Below, piece after piece: positions 32,998-43,400 of a stretch of 64,000 bases of DNA. This stretch comes from Conchocele bisecta (lineage: Eukaryota; Mollusca; Bivalvia; Lucinida; Thyasiridae): positions 12,365,043 to 12,429,042 of the forward strand of contig CM055267.1 of assembly GCA_029237695.1 (NCBI GenBank). Reading direction: 5' to 3'. The translations under genes and the position numbers were made by a program. Position 1 is the stretch's first letter, and every line of letters begins with the position of its first letter. Below the pieces are notes generated by a model. It was not told the origin of the DNA and searched no databases. It worked only from the letters and a program-made list of their open reading frames with translations.

Positions 32998-34019
32998 ATC
33001 ACCTATTGACCTCATTTTCGGGGAGGTTGGCAGTGCAGTGACCATGATGGTTTGGGCAGCTGATATCTCCACCCTGATTTCTTAGCTTACTACCTATTAT
33101 GCACAGCTTACTGCCAACAAATGCCCCACTGATTAATTTATCTTTGGTATTATTCTCGCACATAGTGGTTGTCACGATTGTACCCGCTTGAAATGGTGTA
33201 CTGTCGCTATTGAATATTTGGTTATTGTAGCAAGAGTCACCTTCAACTCGAACCGTCTTGCTACGTTTATTGCCACAGAGTTCATTCTCTCTGGCCACAG
33301 TTTGTCTGATTTCATGCATACTTTTAGTGTTTAAGGCCAACCATAGACTCTGCTATCCTATTTGACTGCTTTTGCATAGAGTTATACGTCGGCGGAATTA
33401 TGTTTGTGTTTACCACAGCGACAAGCACCATAATTACTGTTGGTGTGCTCATAAGGCCCAGCTGCAAACCCACATTAGCTTTCCCTGATTTCCTACCCTT
33501 TCGACTTGACGGAACCTCTTCATATAGTTTTATAATATTTACTTTTATACTACATCGGGTGCATTTTAGCCGCTCAGGCCCAACAAATGCCCCATTTTCT
33601 TGATGCGGCCGCATCAAATACCATTTCGCCACTACAGTGCGTATTAAAGGCGCGATACTGTTTATTTCAGTATTAAACATCTTCTGGACCTCATACGGTC
33701 GATATAATTTGTTTATCAACAGATCGGGGTGTACGGATGCATTTTGCGGTACGGCGCATTCGTCAATGAGTTTCGGACGCTTCGACAGAGAGCGCAGAAC
33801 AGTTACATCATTGTCCGTACCATCAACATCTTTACAGGTAAACGTTTTATTTTCATTTACATTAACCCGGGATTCAAATGAGTCTTTGGTTAGCCTGATG
33901 TACCTATGATTTGTTCCATTTGGTGAGTGAGAAGAAATTTTGTTACCTTTATTTTCATTTACCCGCCCCGTTTGAAATCCGCATTTTTTACCCCGCCTCC
34001 TATGCTTATTGGCCGGCAT
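32998..34019 (-). pseudogene. Mutator-like transposase-domain protein, N-terminal part
   Basis: Starts MPANKHRRRGKKCGFQTGRV (basic, ATG at 34019). Conserved blocks follow: GPERLKCTRCSIKVNIIKLY, RKGRKSGKANVGLQLGLMST, NIIPPTYNSMQKQSNRIAES and, in a shifted frame, KLCIIGSKLRNQGG and CPNHHGHCTANLP. The order matches the Mutator-like transposase domain proteins abundant in bivalves and other invertebrates. A one-base frameshift near 33335 separates the two parts, and the gene runs into the N gap, so the catalytic end is unseen. Confidence 0.75.
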
Positions 34020-35189
34020 GTTTTCATTAGGTTAACCAAGTTCACTCTGAGCAGTGCATATCGGTAGAGAAATATATGGGATAGCATTGCTCATTTAACA
34101 GGCAGTGTCTATACCCTAAGGAAACAAGTGTCAACACGGGCACACGTGATTCAATTTCCTGTGACATTTTAACACTTCTATGTCTGAATTCGCTGGCAGC
34201 AATCATACACTGGGCTGGTTTCAATTTAATTTGACACGTATCATTCTGGCATGTCACTAAGTTATGCGGACAAATGTTTCTATGCAAATTACAACATGTA
34301 GATTGACTAAATACTTCGAAAGTCACTTTTTCGCCCTGTTTTTATGATAAAAAAAAGATGACAAAAATACTCCGAAATCACCCGACTTTCGATAAATTTA
34401 ATCGTTTTAACCCCATAATTGTGGAACAGCCAATATTTTTGACAAGCACCATCTATTTTATAATAATTTTTTACAAGTGCATCAACAATATAGACTTTTC
34501 CTAAGAAATATATGAGAAAATAATACTCTGGAAAATTCTGGTGAAACTGAAGTTTCCGCAGCTGGACAGCCATAATTATATGACCATTCTTAAATTGCCA
34601 CTGTTGAAAAGTTAGTCTTCTAAATAATGTCAAATTACATTTGCTGTCACGAAATAGGTCAGACAAGACAATGGTAGGCAGTTTATTGAGATATTATAGC
34701 AAAAAAATGCGCTTATAGGTATCACTGTGCTAAATATAGTACACATCGGCCAGGGGGTATGCTTTAGTAGTCCGGTATCAAAAAAATAGTGCAGACGTTT
34801 TGAGGCCACAGACCCAGTTTGCTTGTAAATCCTGATCCATTACAGCCCAATTTTACTTGAGAAACATGTTGGGGTGTTTTTAACACCAGTTTCCAGCATA
34901 TTTCTAGCATTTAAAAGAAATTACTGAGCCTGCTTGTCACGTGATGTGAACACTACGTCACATGACACTTTGATGATAAACAATATGGCGGACAGGACAA
35001 TGTTGAAATTTTCTTTCTTAGGAGTAAGTGAACATATTGTTTAATTAGTGAAAATCCGGTGCAGACAGGTTGCAGGTTATGAACAGGTAGGTTCCACAGC
35101 ATCCATACGAATAGTGAAAGTGTGAGAGAATGGCCATATTTGGAGGAATCGGTTAAGTTGTATAGTAAAACTAATTGGTGGTTACTAGC
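34020..35189. other. 5' region of the Mutator-like element
   Basis: Upstream of the transposase start and ending abruptly where LTR 3 resumes (35190). No terminal inverted repeat could be checked because the other end is in the gap. CACGTGATGTGAACACTACG TCACATGACA at about 34938-34967 is a small imperfect palindrome. Two frames at 34042-34666 show no family resemblance and were not called. Confidence 0.4.
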
Positions 35190-35682
35190 CTATATACTGG
35201 CTTCACCTACAGAAGGTCCCTTATCTGGTGAACAACTGACACGCGGACAAACTCGGCCGGCACGGATAGTGGACGTCCGTAATACTAAAAGGGGTCTTTT
35301 CCCTAGCGAAACCAGCACACGCAGTCAACGAGTTCTCTACCACACACATGCATAGTCTGTGGCAAATATGGCGTGACATCAATACAACATTGCTCATAAA
35401 ATGGATGTGTATTTAAATCCGCAAAAAGGACACGCATAAACGTATTTCCACCAATACAACATAAGCCCCCTTATTACACGCACATTGTACATGGCAAATG
35501 TACATGCTAAATCACAGGTATGTAAAAATCACAGGTGTGTGAAATCACAGGCATGTGGAATCACAGGTATCTGGAATCACAGGTATGTGAAATCAATAGT
35601 ACGCACAACAATACAACACAGTACCACACATCACAAATATACAATTATACGGAATGTACAAGAATGCACGTGTCACGCGACA
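35190..35682 (-). repeat. LTR 3, truncated (last 493 bp)
   Basis: Identical in layout to 27695-28187 of LTR 1, including five AATCACAGG-type units and the phrase ACATCAATACAACATTGCTC, whereas LTR 2 has three units and differs there. The junction at 35190 falls inside the LTR and is abrupt. Confidence 0.9.
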
Positions 35683-35694
35683 TATCTCCCCCTA
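35683..35694 (-). promoter_or_regulatory. polypurine tract, interior copy 2
   Basis: TAGGGGGAGATA on the - strand directly before the LTR 3 TG; one G shorter than in copy 1. Confidence 0.8.
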
Positions 35695-35751
35695 AACAAA
35701 AAGTGTTTACACTTTCGTGCACAATCGCGAGACACGTTGGCACAGCTGAAT

Positions 35752-36302
35752 CTACCCCGATATCCTGCTCAGGTAGTCTGCCCCCAGATTGTCGGCCCCT
35801 TTTATCGCAACAATACGCATTCGGTAAGGTTGCAGTATCAAGGCCCACCTCATTAGTCGGGAATTTGCAATCTTGGCTTTGTTTAGGTAAACCAACGGTT
35901 GGTGGTCCGTTTCTAGGATGAATTCCCCCCCCCCCCCCAACAAATAACGGTGGAACTTCTCGACCCCCACACACGACTGCCAGACACTCCTTCTCAACTA
36001 CCGAATAATTGCGTTCCCTTGGCAACATCTTTTTGCTGGCATACGCTATCGGAAGTGGGATACCATCCTGCTCTTGCAACAGTATTGCCCCTAACCCAAT
36101 GTCGGAAGCATCCGTCCTGAGCACGAAAGGTTTGTCTAGTTCGGGCAGTTTCAGAACTGGCTCCCTGGTCAATAATCCCTTGAGGGTAACGAAAGCTTTC
36201 TGTTGGGGTGCCCCCCAGTTGACCTTGTTTGGTTGACCTTTCTTAGTAAGGTCAGTTAGTGGGCTCGCTATCTCTGCGAAGTTGGGCATGAACTTCCTAT
36301 AG
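35752..36302 (-). pseudogene. RNase H domain, interior copy 2 (broken)
   Basis: The same domain as in copy 1 with TDASDIGLGAILLQ and NYSVVEKECLAVV readable, then a frameshift near 35967 and a C-run of 15 at about 35925-35939. The FILETDHQPL block continues in another frame. Confidence 0.85.
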
Positions 36303-36953
36303 AACCCGGCTAACCCCAGGAAAGCCCTGACCTCCTTCTTTGTCTCAGGGACATTAGCTTCATGAACTGCCTTGACCTTTTCGGGATGGGCCCTTAGTTC
36401 TTTCTTACTGCTGATAGTATGTCCCAGGCACTCAAGTTGCCTGTACCCAATGCTGCACTTGGAGGGTTTTGCTGTTAGATTTGCATCGGACAATCGGGAG
36501 AGAACTTCAATCAGAGCTCCCAGGTGTTGTTGCCACGTATGGGAGAATATCATCGACAAAACTGTCTGCATTGTGGACCCCCTTTAATACTTTCCTCATG
36601 AGTCTACAGAAAGTGGCCTGTGCCGTGACCATTCCAAAGGGCATGACCTTGAACTGGAATAGACCCTGGGGTGCCTCGAAAGCGGAATATTCCCTGGAAT
36701 TTTCATCCAATGGGACCTGCCAGTAGCCCTTACTCAGGTCCAGCTTTGAAAAGTAGCTATATCCGGCCAACTTAGAGAACATCTCTTCAATATTCGGCAT
36801 TGGTTCCGCATCAAACACCGTGACTTTGTTAAGTTGCCGGAAATCAATGCAGAATCGGAGCCCCCCCCCCCCCCCCCTGTCCTTTTTCCTAACCAGAATT
36901 ACTGGGGAGGAGTAGGGTGATTTTGAAGGTTCTATGACACCTAGCTTGAGCAT
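36303..36953 (-). pseudogene. reverse transcriptase, interior copy 2 (broken)
   Basis: Residues from 36953: SPYSSPVILVRKKD, five Gly from a 17-nt C-run, LRFCIDFRQLNKVTVFDAEP, FSKLDLSKGYWQVPL (catalytic Asp at 72), FKVMPFGMVTAQATF and FVDDIL (134-135). Directly after this an 8-bp deletion near 36552 (present in copy 1) shifts the frame. Fingers and palm are otherwise complete. Confidence 0.9.
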
Positions 36954-37008
36954 ATCCTCTACTTCCTGGCTGACTGTTTCCCTGACCTTAAATGGGATAG
37001 GGTACCCC

Positions 37009-37386
37009 TTAATTCTTAATGGGTCTTGCGTTGATCAACTTTATCTCATGTTTCTCTATATGGGTGTGTCCTGGTGCGTCCCTCAGGACATGGGTGAATT
37101 CCCGTAAGATCTCTCTGACTTGGGTCTTTTGTTTCTTGCCTAAATCAGGAGACATGTCAACTCTGCTCTCGGTATCGGACTCTAATCCCCTGGGACATAA
37201 CATGTTTTCTTCGGCACTACACCCACTTGGACTAGGATCCCCCTCTACTGTGTCATCTATCACGGCCGCATTTATTACAGTGAGTATTCCCTTCCCCGGG
37301 TGCTCAGGCCTAGTCTCGTACCTCTTTAACATGTTTGCATGAAAGGTTTTCAACTTCCCTCCCATGTCAACCCTAGTCCCACTCAT
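37009..37386 (-). pseudogene. integrase-RT linker, interior copy 2
   Basis: Same linker as in copy 1 and slightly more complete: it reads on through VREILREFTHVLRDAPGHTH and KHEIKL, the segment that in Gypsy elements leads into RT. This supports the integrase-RT order being continuous and not a chance juxtaposition. Confidence 0.75.
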
Positions 37387-37732
37387 TAACTACCTCTTTT
37401 ATGGGATATGGTCCCTTCCACCTAAGAAGCAATTTGTTGTTGTCTGTCGGTAGTAGTACAAGTACCTGATCTGCCACTGCATACTGCCTACTACGGGTCT
37501 TACGGTTGTAGTACTTTGCATACTTTTTGGACGCACTCTTCAAGTTCTCATGCGCGATTTCGCACGTTTTCTCGAGCCGTTCGCGCAAGTCGAGGACGTA
37601 CTAATACGTCGTTTTGACGTTGTCCTCTATGTCCTTCTCGGACCACATATCTCTTAGTATGCTCATCGGACCCCGAACGGTCCTTCCGTACAATAGTTCA
37701 AACGGTGAGAAAGCCAAACTTTCTTGAGGGAC
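37373..37732 (-). pseudogene. integrase C-terminal domain, interior copy 2
   Basis: ERLEKTCEIAHENLKSASKK and LLLRWKGPYPIKEV (GPY/F-like). An in-frame stop at about 37600 and a 63-bp deletion after 37732, bounded by CTT microhomology, separate it from the catalytic core. Confidence 0.8.
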
Positions 37733-38159
37733 TTGCCATTCTACGAAGCATTTGCTTTAATGTACCATTGAACCGTTCCACGAGACCGTTACACTGTGGG
37801 TGGTACGGTGTCGTGGTTAATTGTCTCAGCGATAACAATCTACTAACTTCCTCCATGACTGCCGACGTAAATTGACTACCCCGATCGGTGAGCATCTCCT
37901 CGGGGATACCCAGTCTACTGAACATATCCACGAGAGCTTCCGCGACTCGTTCGGCCTCGATGTCTGGTAGTGGTACCGCTTCTGGGTACCTAGTTGCATA
38001 ATCAACTAACGTTAGTATGTAACGATTCTTCCGATCGGTAGCTGGAAAAATTGGCCCTACAATGTCAACTGCGACTACGTTTGAACGGAGGTGTCTATCA
38101 ACGGCATAGTTCCTAACGGAACCTTGGTGATGTGTCCCTTTGACACAGTCTTTTGACAT
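37698..38159 (-). pseudogene. integrase catalytic core, interior copy 2
   Basis: AVDIVGPIFPATDRKNRY, LTDRGSQFTSAVMEEV and PYHPQCNGLVERFNGT give the D, D and E positions as in copy 1. Two small indels near 38090 shift it out of frame with the zinc finger part. Confidence 0.85.
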
Positions 38160-38929
38160 ATGTCACAAGACCTATAAAACCGTGTAATGTCACTGCCCAC
38201 GCCTGGCCAATACAATTCTGATAACACTCGATCAGTTGTCTTCTTAACCCCTAAATGGCCCGCCATGATCGATTCATGTGCCACTTTCATCACGGTAGTC
38301 CTAAGTGTTTTTGGGACTACCAGCTGATGGTACATCCTACCTGACCCTATCGATTCGAAATTACGATACAACAAGTATTTTCGGTATGCGAATTTCGATT
38401 TGTTTCCGTTCTTACTTGACCGTACCGTTCCGTCTTTTGCATTATTTCGAACCGACGTCAATGTGACGTCATGTGCCTGCGCCTCTTTGAATTCATCGCG
38501 TGATACGTTCGCGATTGCGGTAGGGACTTTGAGGGTCTTATATGATTCGTCTCGGGCTGTCGTTTGTGACCTAGTTTCAACTGCGCACGATTTTGCGCCT
38601 CTAAAATCGGATATCACTGGTAATTCTGACCCGTCTACATTACATATGGTAACATCATACATTGTATCTGTCATGCAAAGGGCTTCTACCTGACCTTTGA
38701 AAAAAGGTGTATCTAGATCTACCCGGGCGGTAGGAATCCCACTCATTTTGCTCCTATTTACCAGCATGCATGTTGAAACTTTGCTTAAAAACTGATCTGG
38801 TTGTACCAAACTTTCCCCGACGACCACCCCGGTACACCCAGTATCTCGCATTACTGTGACCTTTTTCCCATTTAATGTGCCCTCTGCTACGGGTAGCCTA
38901 TCCATACCAAATGTACATCCGTTAATCAA
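38075..38929 (-). pseudogene. protease and integrase zinc finger, interior copy 2
   Basis: MRDTGCTGVVVGE (DTG protease) and HESIMAGHLGVKKTT...CDICQK (HHCC). One base fewer than copy 1 near 38933 separates it from the gag frame, which otherwise would run straight into the protease; a continuous gag-pol frame seems ancestral. Confidence 0.85.
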
Positions 38930-40320
38930 CTCCGCTGTATCTCGCTACCAGAACATACAATAGTGGTGTCGGTATCAACCACACAGAAATTTCCTTGGTT
39001 TTCCGCTGGTTGTTCCGTGTTTTGCCATCTACCTCTACCTCTGCCTCTAGTGTGCCTTCCACTTCTACCTCTATTTCTACCTCTGTACCGACCTCTCTGT
39101 TCTTTATCTGCAAAACTTACATGTTTCTCCTCCTCGACTGCTGCTGCTTTGTAAGCTGAGGACCGGTCACGTTTAGGACAATCGTAGGACATGTGACCTT
39201 CTTTGCCACAATGGTAACATGTCCCGCGATGCCTATCGTAGCCGTTCCTGCTGGTACTTCTGTCATAACTACCTCTACTCGGGCTTCTATCATAACTACC
39301 CCTACTTGGGCTTCTATTTTGGTCTCTATTCTGATATCTGTCCCTATCTCGACTCCTATCTCTGGATCGATTATCTGCACTACTTACCTTGCGCCTCTGG
39401 TTATCTACTGACCTGTACTCATTTCTGTTGCTAGTACTGTTCCTCTGAACTATATACTTGCTACCTCCTCTAGCTTCTGCAAAGTAATCTGCATGAACCG
39501 CCATCTGATCTATCGAGTCAAATGTTTTCTCTTTGAGAAATAAGTAGAGCTCACGACTGCATATACTTAACATCTTATCTCTGATCATGTAGTCTAGTAC
39601 TCCTTCATATGTTCTATTCACCTTACCTAACTCAAACCATCTATCTAAATAGTTCTTTGACCGACTGACATATTGCACAAATGATTCACTGTGATCAGGT
39701 TTGGTGTTTTTGAACATGCGTCTGAACCCATCTTCCGTTAGATCAAAACATTTCAACAATGCGGATTTCAACTTATCATAGTCAAGAGCATCATCAATAG
39801 GTAGTCTAGAATATACATCTAATGCCTTGCCCTTCAATAAAGCACTCAAGTGTAGTGACCACTTATCTCTCCCCCACCTTTGAATTTCTGCGTACCTCTC
39901 AAATCTAGCTAAGTAGCTATCCATGTTGTCATTATTCTGATCAAAATGTGGCAGCTTCGGACCGAATGCTCTGCCATAGTCCCTATCATGTCTATCTTCA
40001 TCTACTACTCCACCCCTTTCTACTTTTGCCATTTCTACCTGGTGCTTAGTGTCTAGTTCTCGCAATTTGAACTCTAGAGCTAACTGTGCTTCATTGGCTA
40101 ACCGATGTGCTTCCTTATCTAACCGCGCAGCATCTAATCTATCTTTCTCCATCTGTCGCTCACCTGCTAACTTATCTTTCTCAGCCTGCCTAGCCTCTAG
40201 TCTTTCCTGTCTTTCTCTCTCCTGCTCTTCTTTTACAAAGGCCCTTAACTCTGAATCTGCTAGCCCTAAGCTTTTGCCTATGTCCATTAGCTCCTTAATG
40301 GACGACATTCTCACTCTCAA
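38926..40320 (-). pseudogene. gag, interior copy 2 (full length)
   Basis: 464 residues from MRVRMSSIKELMDIGKSLGL. A charged coiled coil at about 28-110 (ERERQERLEARQAEKDKL...) is followed by a capsid-like domain at about 130-270 (KLPHFDQNNDNMDSYLARFE, RWGRDKWSLHLSALLKGKAL, FVQYVSRSKNYLDRWFELGK) resembling the SCAN domain, which is known to derive from Gmr1-like gag. Then SPSRGSYDR repeats, one CCHC knuckle at about 365-378 and an RG-rich tail at about 405-435 that likely binds RNA. Largely intact; the end is misframed by one base. Confidence 0.88.
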
Positions 40321-40943
40321 CTCAACTCGTGATTATCGATTTACACGCTTTACCCGACGGTACACAAGGTCTCTAGCACTCAAATCACTTATGTGCGAGT
40401 CTCTTGCTTCACGTCTATAAGGTTAAGGTAAATCAATCCGGTCTCTACTCCTAACGACGGTATAAGTTTCTCAATTCGGGTAAGTCAAACCGGTATATGT
40501 ATGGTCTAATGTAATGGTATATTTACAATTCCCCCTCTATGGTACTGGACAAAAAATTGGGGACTGGTTATAGACACCTGGCAGGATATAGTATTGTTCA
40601 TACACAATATAATAGTGGTAGTAATCTCGCCTCAGATGTAGAAGTGTCTAGTGATAACCTAGAACACCCGCTGTGCCATCATCACAGGGAGGTACTGTTC
40701 AACAAATCGAAAGTTACAATGACCCTTACATCTCACAAAATCGTCTCAACTCTACACTTCTGTACCTAGGTAGTCAAATCATGTATGTGGTGATGTATTA
40801 GTGCCTAAGTGTTGGAGGGCATCTTACCTTAACTCCCAAGGCAAACAAATACAAGATTGAATTTTGACGACACTAGGGGTACAGCTATTCTAGCCTCCTT
40901 ACTTCAACTGCTTTGAAGAAACTGATTATAAAAGAGGAAACAA
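40321..40943 (-). other. leader between primer site and gag
   Basis: About 620 bp of untranslated leader. No conserved frame; presumably packaging sequence. Confidence 0.5.
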
Positions 40944-40961
40944 ACCCCACTTCTGACACCA
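40944..40961 (-). promoter_or_regulatory. tRNA primer-binding site
   Basis: On the - strand TGGTGTCAGAAGTGGGGT starts one base inside the LTR 2 boundary. It complements the 3' end of animal tRNA-Leu (CAA type, ending CCCACTTCTGACA-CCA) over 16 continuous bases, so first-strand cDNA is probably primed by tRNA-Leu. Confidence 0.85.
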
Positions 40962-40962
40962 T

Positions 40963-43395
40963 TGTCAAGGTCATTACCAAGGTCAGGAATGATCGAGACA
41001 AATTGTCTCCCATATTATCATATGAACCAAGTATACTTCAATTGTTATGACGTTATAGCCAATATAGCTTGATCTGACGAACGAAAAGGGGTAACAATGC
41101 AGTTGAAGTGTAAGGGATAGGCTAGAGTAGACTCAGTACACGTAGTCACTTAATCACTTATAATGTACACTATATTACATGGGGAACACACAGGAATACA
41201 TGATACATTGATATGCGATTCAATTACACGGTTGTAAGCCAATTGACTGTTATACTTTAACGCAACTTAAAAGCTATAGACGAATAAACTCAGTATGTGG
41301 TATCTCAATGGTCCCGTAGTGGACAATAGTATGAATGCACAAGTACTTTGATGATCGATAATCAAAGTGAAATAACATACAAGTACAACATGGCAGAACG
41401 AAACATTGGAGGACAAATGACAATCATCTGAGCTACCCCAGTGCTGGCGTATCTCAATAGATAGTGGTAACCTCTGAGTATCAAGGTCCCAAGGTCTGCC
41501 TCACCCGCAGTATGAGGTCTAGTCAACAATATGGCTATAATCCAACTTCAAGTGGATTAATCAATAAACAATAAATGTAGTCTTACTACAATCCCTTAGC
41601 CATGATATGCCATGATAGGAGTATAACCATACATTATCAAAGTATACATATGTATTGCCTATGCAATATATTTCCAAAGTCTGAATGTCAAAGTCGAAGC
41701 CGGATGTGGTTACATCACATGGTAGTCATTACCGATAATGTTCCGGAAGCTGGTACCGGAAGTAAAGTTCCTATGGTATCACTAGACTGTAGCAACCCGG
41801 ATGTGGTGGACCGGATGTAAAGTATCCATGGTGAATCAATTGGTTGTAATACCGGAAGTGGTAGTCCAGATGTAAAGTTCCGATATAATACAAAATGGCG
41901 ATTATCACGTTGGCTAAGACGCCGGGAAAAGTTTCACATAGGTGACATTCAACTCGGTGGTAGTATAATAATATGATATATGTGTATGGTGTTTCACTTC
42001 ACTAATCTATGGCTGTGGCTGTCTGCTGAACGCGATGTAGCTATCAAACACTGCTCTACACAGGCCTGTACCCGGAGCTGTTACACACACTGCGCCAGAC
42101 AGACGTACGGACACTCGGACGACCTGGTACTCTGCACTGACTGGGGTCTGCCCTCAACGAGTGGACCAAAACGTCCAATGTGGCTCGCTGGAGCGATCTC
42201 AAGAGGCTACAAAAATGAAATGTGTCTCCAATTACTGGACGAATACGTACAGACAGACAGACAGGATGCACAACGGACTAAAACGGGAATCGAACAACGG
42301 CAAATCACAGCTGAAATAAAATGTTGTAGGTACATACCAAAATCCTCCGTGTCACTGGTGAATACAGTACTATTCTTCTGTTACCAGAAAATATGTGTCC
42401 CACCAACACATAGCGAGACATCGCTTATATATGCACCAGTGAAACCACGCACGGAATAATGAATATGCCTACCCCTCGTTCGACATCTCACATAAATATT
42501 ACAAAACCATGGCTTTTGCCATTTCACCCGTGGGTTATATTTGGCATAAATATATGTTCTCACGCCATAAATTCAACCAAACTAGTGTACAGCCCTCGCG
42601 GAATAAATACCATCCAACATGGTATATCCCACACTACCATAAATCTGCACACTATAGACCCAGATCTCATAATGCGAAACGGACTCGACTGGTCTCGACT
42701 TACGAGGGTCGCGTTTTGGCCCCGCCAAACCCGTCCATATCGGTACTACGGGCTGTACACTCAAATGAGAGTGTAGCACATACTAAACTTAAATATCGTG
42801 GTCATTTACGGAAATATCACGACACAAAGCATCACCAGTATGGGATCTGATATATCCGTGTTGGCCAGTACCAGGCTATGCTTAAACACTAACCCGTAGC
42901 ATACATAACAGGGCAGACCATGGTATGGTCTGCGCTATATACTGGCTTCACCTACAGAAGGTCCCTTATCTGGTGAACAACTGACACGCGGACAAACTCG
43001 GCCGGCACGGATAGTGGACGTCCGTAATACTAAAAGGGGTCTTTTCCCTAGCGAAACCAGCACACGCAGTCAACGAGTTCTCTACCACACACATGCATAG
43101 TCTGTGGCAAATATGGCGTGACATCAGTAAAACATTGCTCATAAAATGGACGTGTATTTAAATCCGCAAAAAGGACACGCATAAACGTATTTCCACCAAT
43201 ACAACATAAGCCCCCTTATTACACGCACATTGTACATGGCAAATGTACATGCTAAATCACAGGTATGTAAAAATCACAGGTATGTGGAATCACAGGTATG
43301 TGAAATCAATAGTACGCACAACAATACAACACAGTACCACACATCACAAATATACAATTATACGGAATGTACAAGAATGCACGTGTCACGCGAAA
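40963..43395 (-). repeat. LTR 2 (5' LTR), 2.43 kb
   Basis: Aligned to LTR 1 along its length. The last dinucleotide is AA instead of CA (43394-43395). Contains three AATCACAGG-type units where LTR 1 and LTR 3 have five, and lacks the 39-bp segment near 41218. Confidence 0.9.
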
Positions 43396-43400
43396 ATATG
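43396..43400. repeat. 5-bp target-site duplication, right
   Basis: ATATG directly outside LTR 2; matches 25693-25697. Confidence 0.75.

Larger units (their letters stand above)
25698..43395 (-). mobile_element. Gmr1-like Gypsy LTR retrotransposon locus, duplicated interior
   Basis: Full LTRs at both ends (25698-28187 and 40963-43395) share the flanking duplication ATATG. On the - strand, from high to low coordinate: 5' LTR, primer site, gag, protease-integrase, linker, RT, RNase H, polypurine tract and a truncated LTR (35190-35682); then a Mutator-like fragment, a 500-N gap, a second interior missing its gag start, and the 3' LTR. Integrase lies upstream of RT, as in Gmr1-like Gypsy elements and unlike ordinary Gypsy order. 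Both interiors are inactivated by indels. No env-like frame. A single unit would be about 10.2 kb. Confidence 0.85.

Noticed and set aside
34042..34666. Two - strand frames upstream of the Mutator-like transposase
   Set aside because: No recognisable domain or paralogue in the window; composition is that of non-coding AT-rich DNA.
25698..43395. Two independent retrotransposon insertions
   Set aside because: The outer LTRs share one target duplication, and no second pair of LTRs with its own duplication exists.
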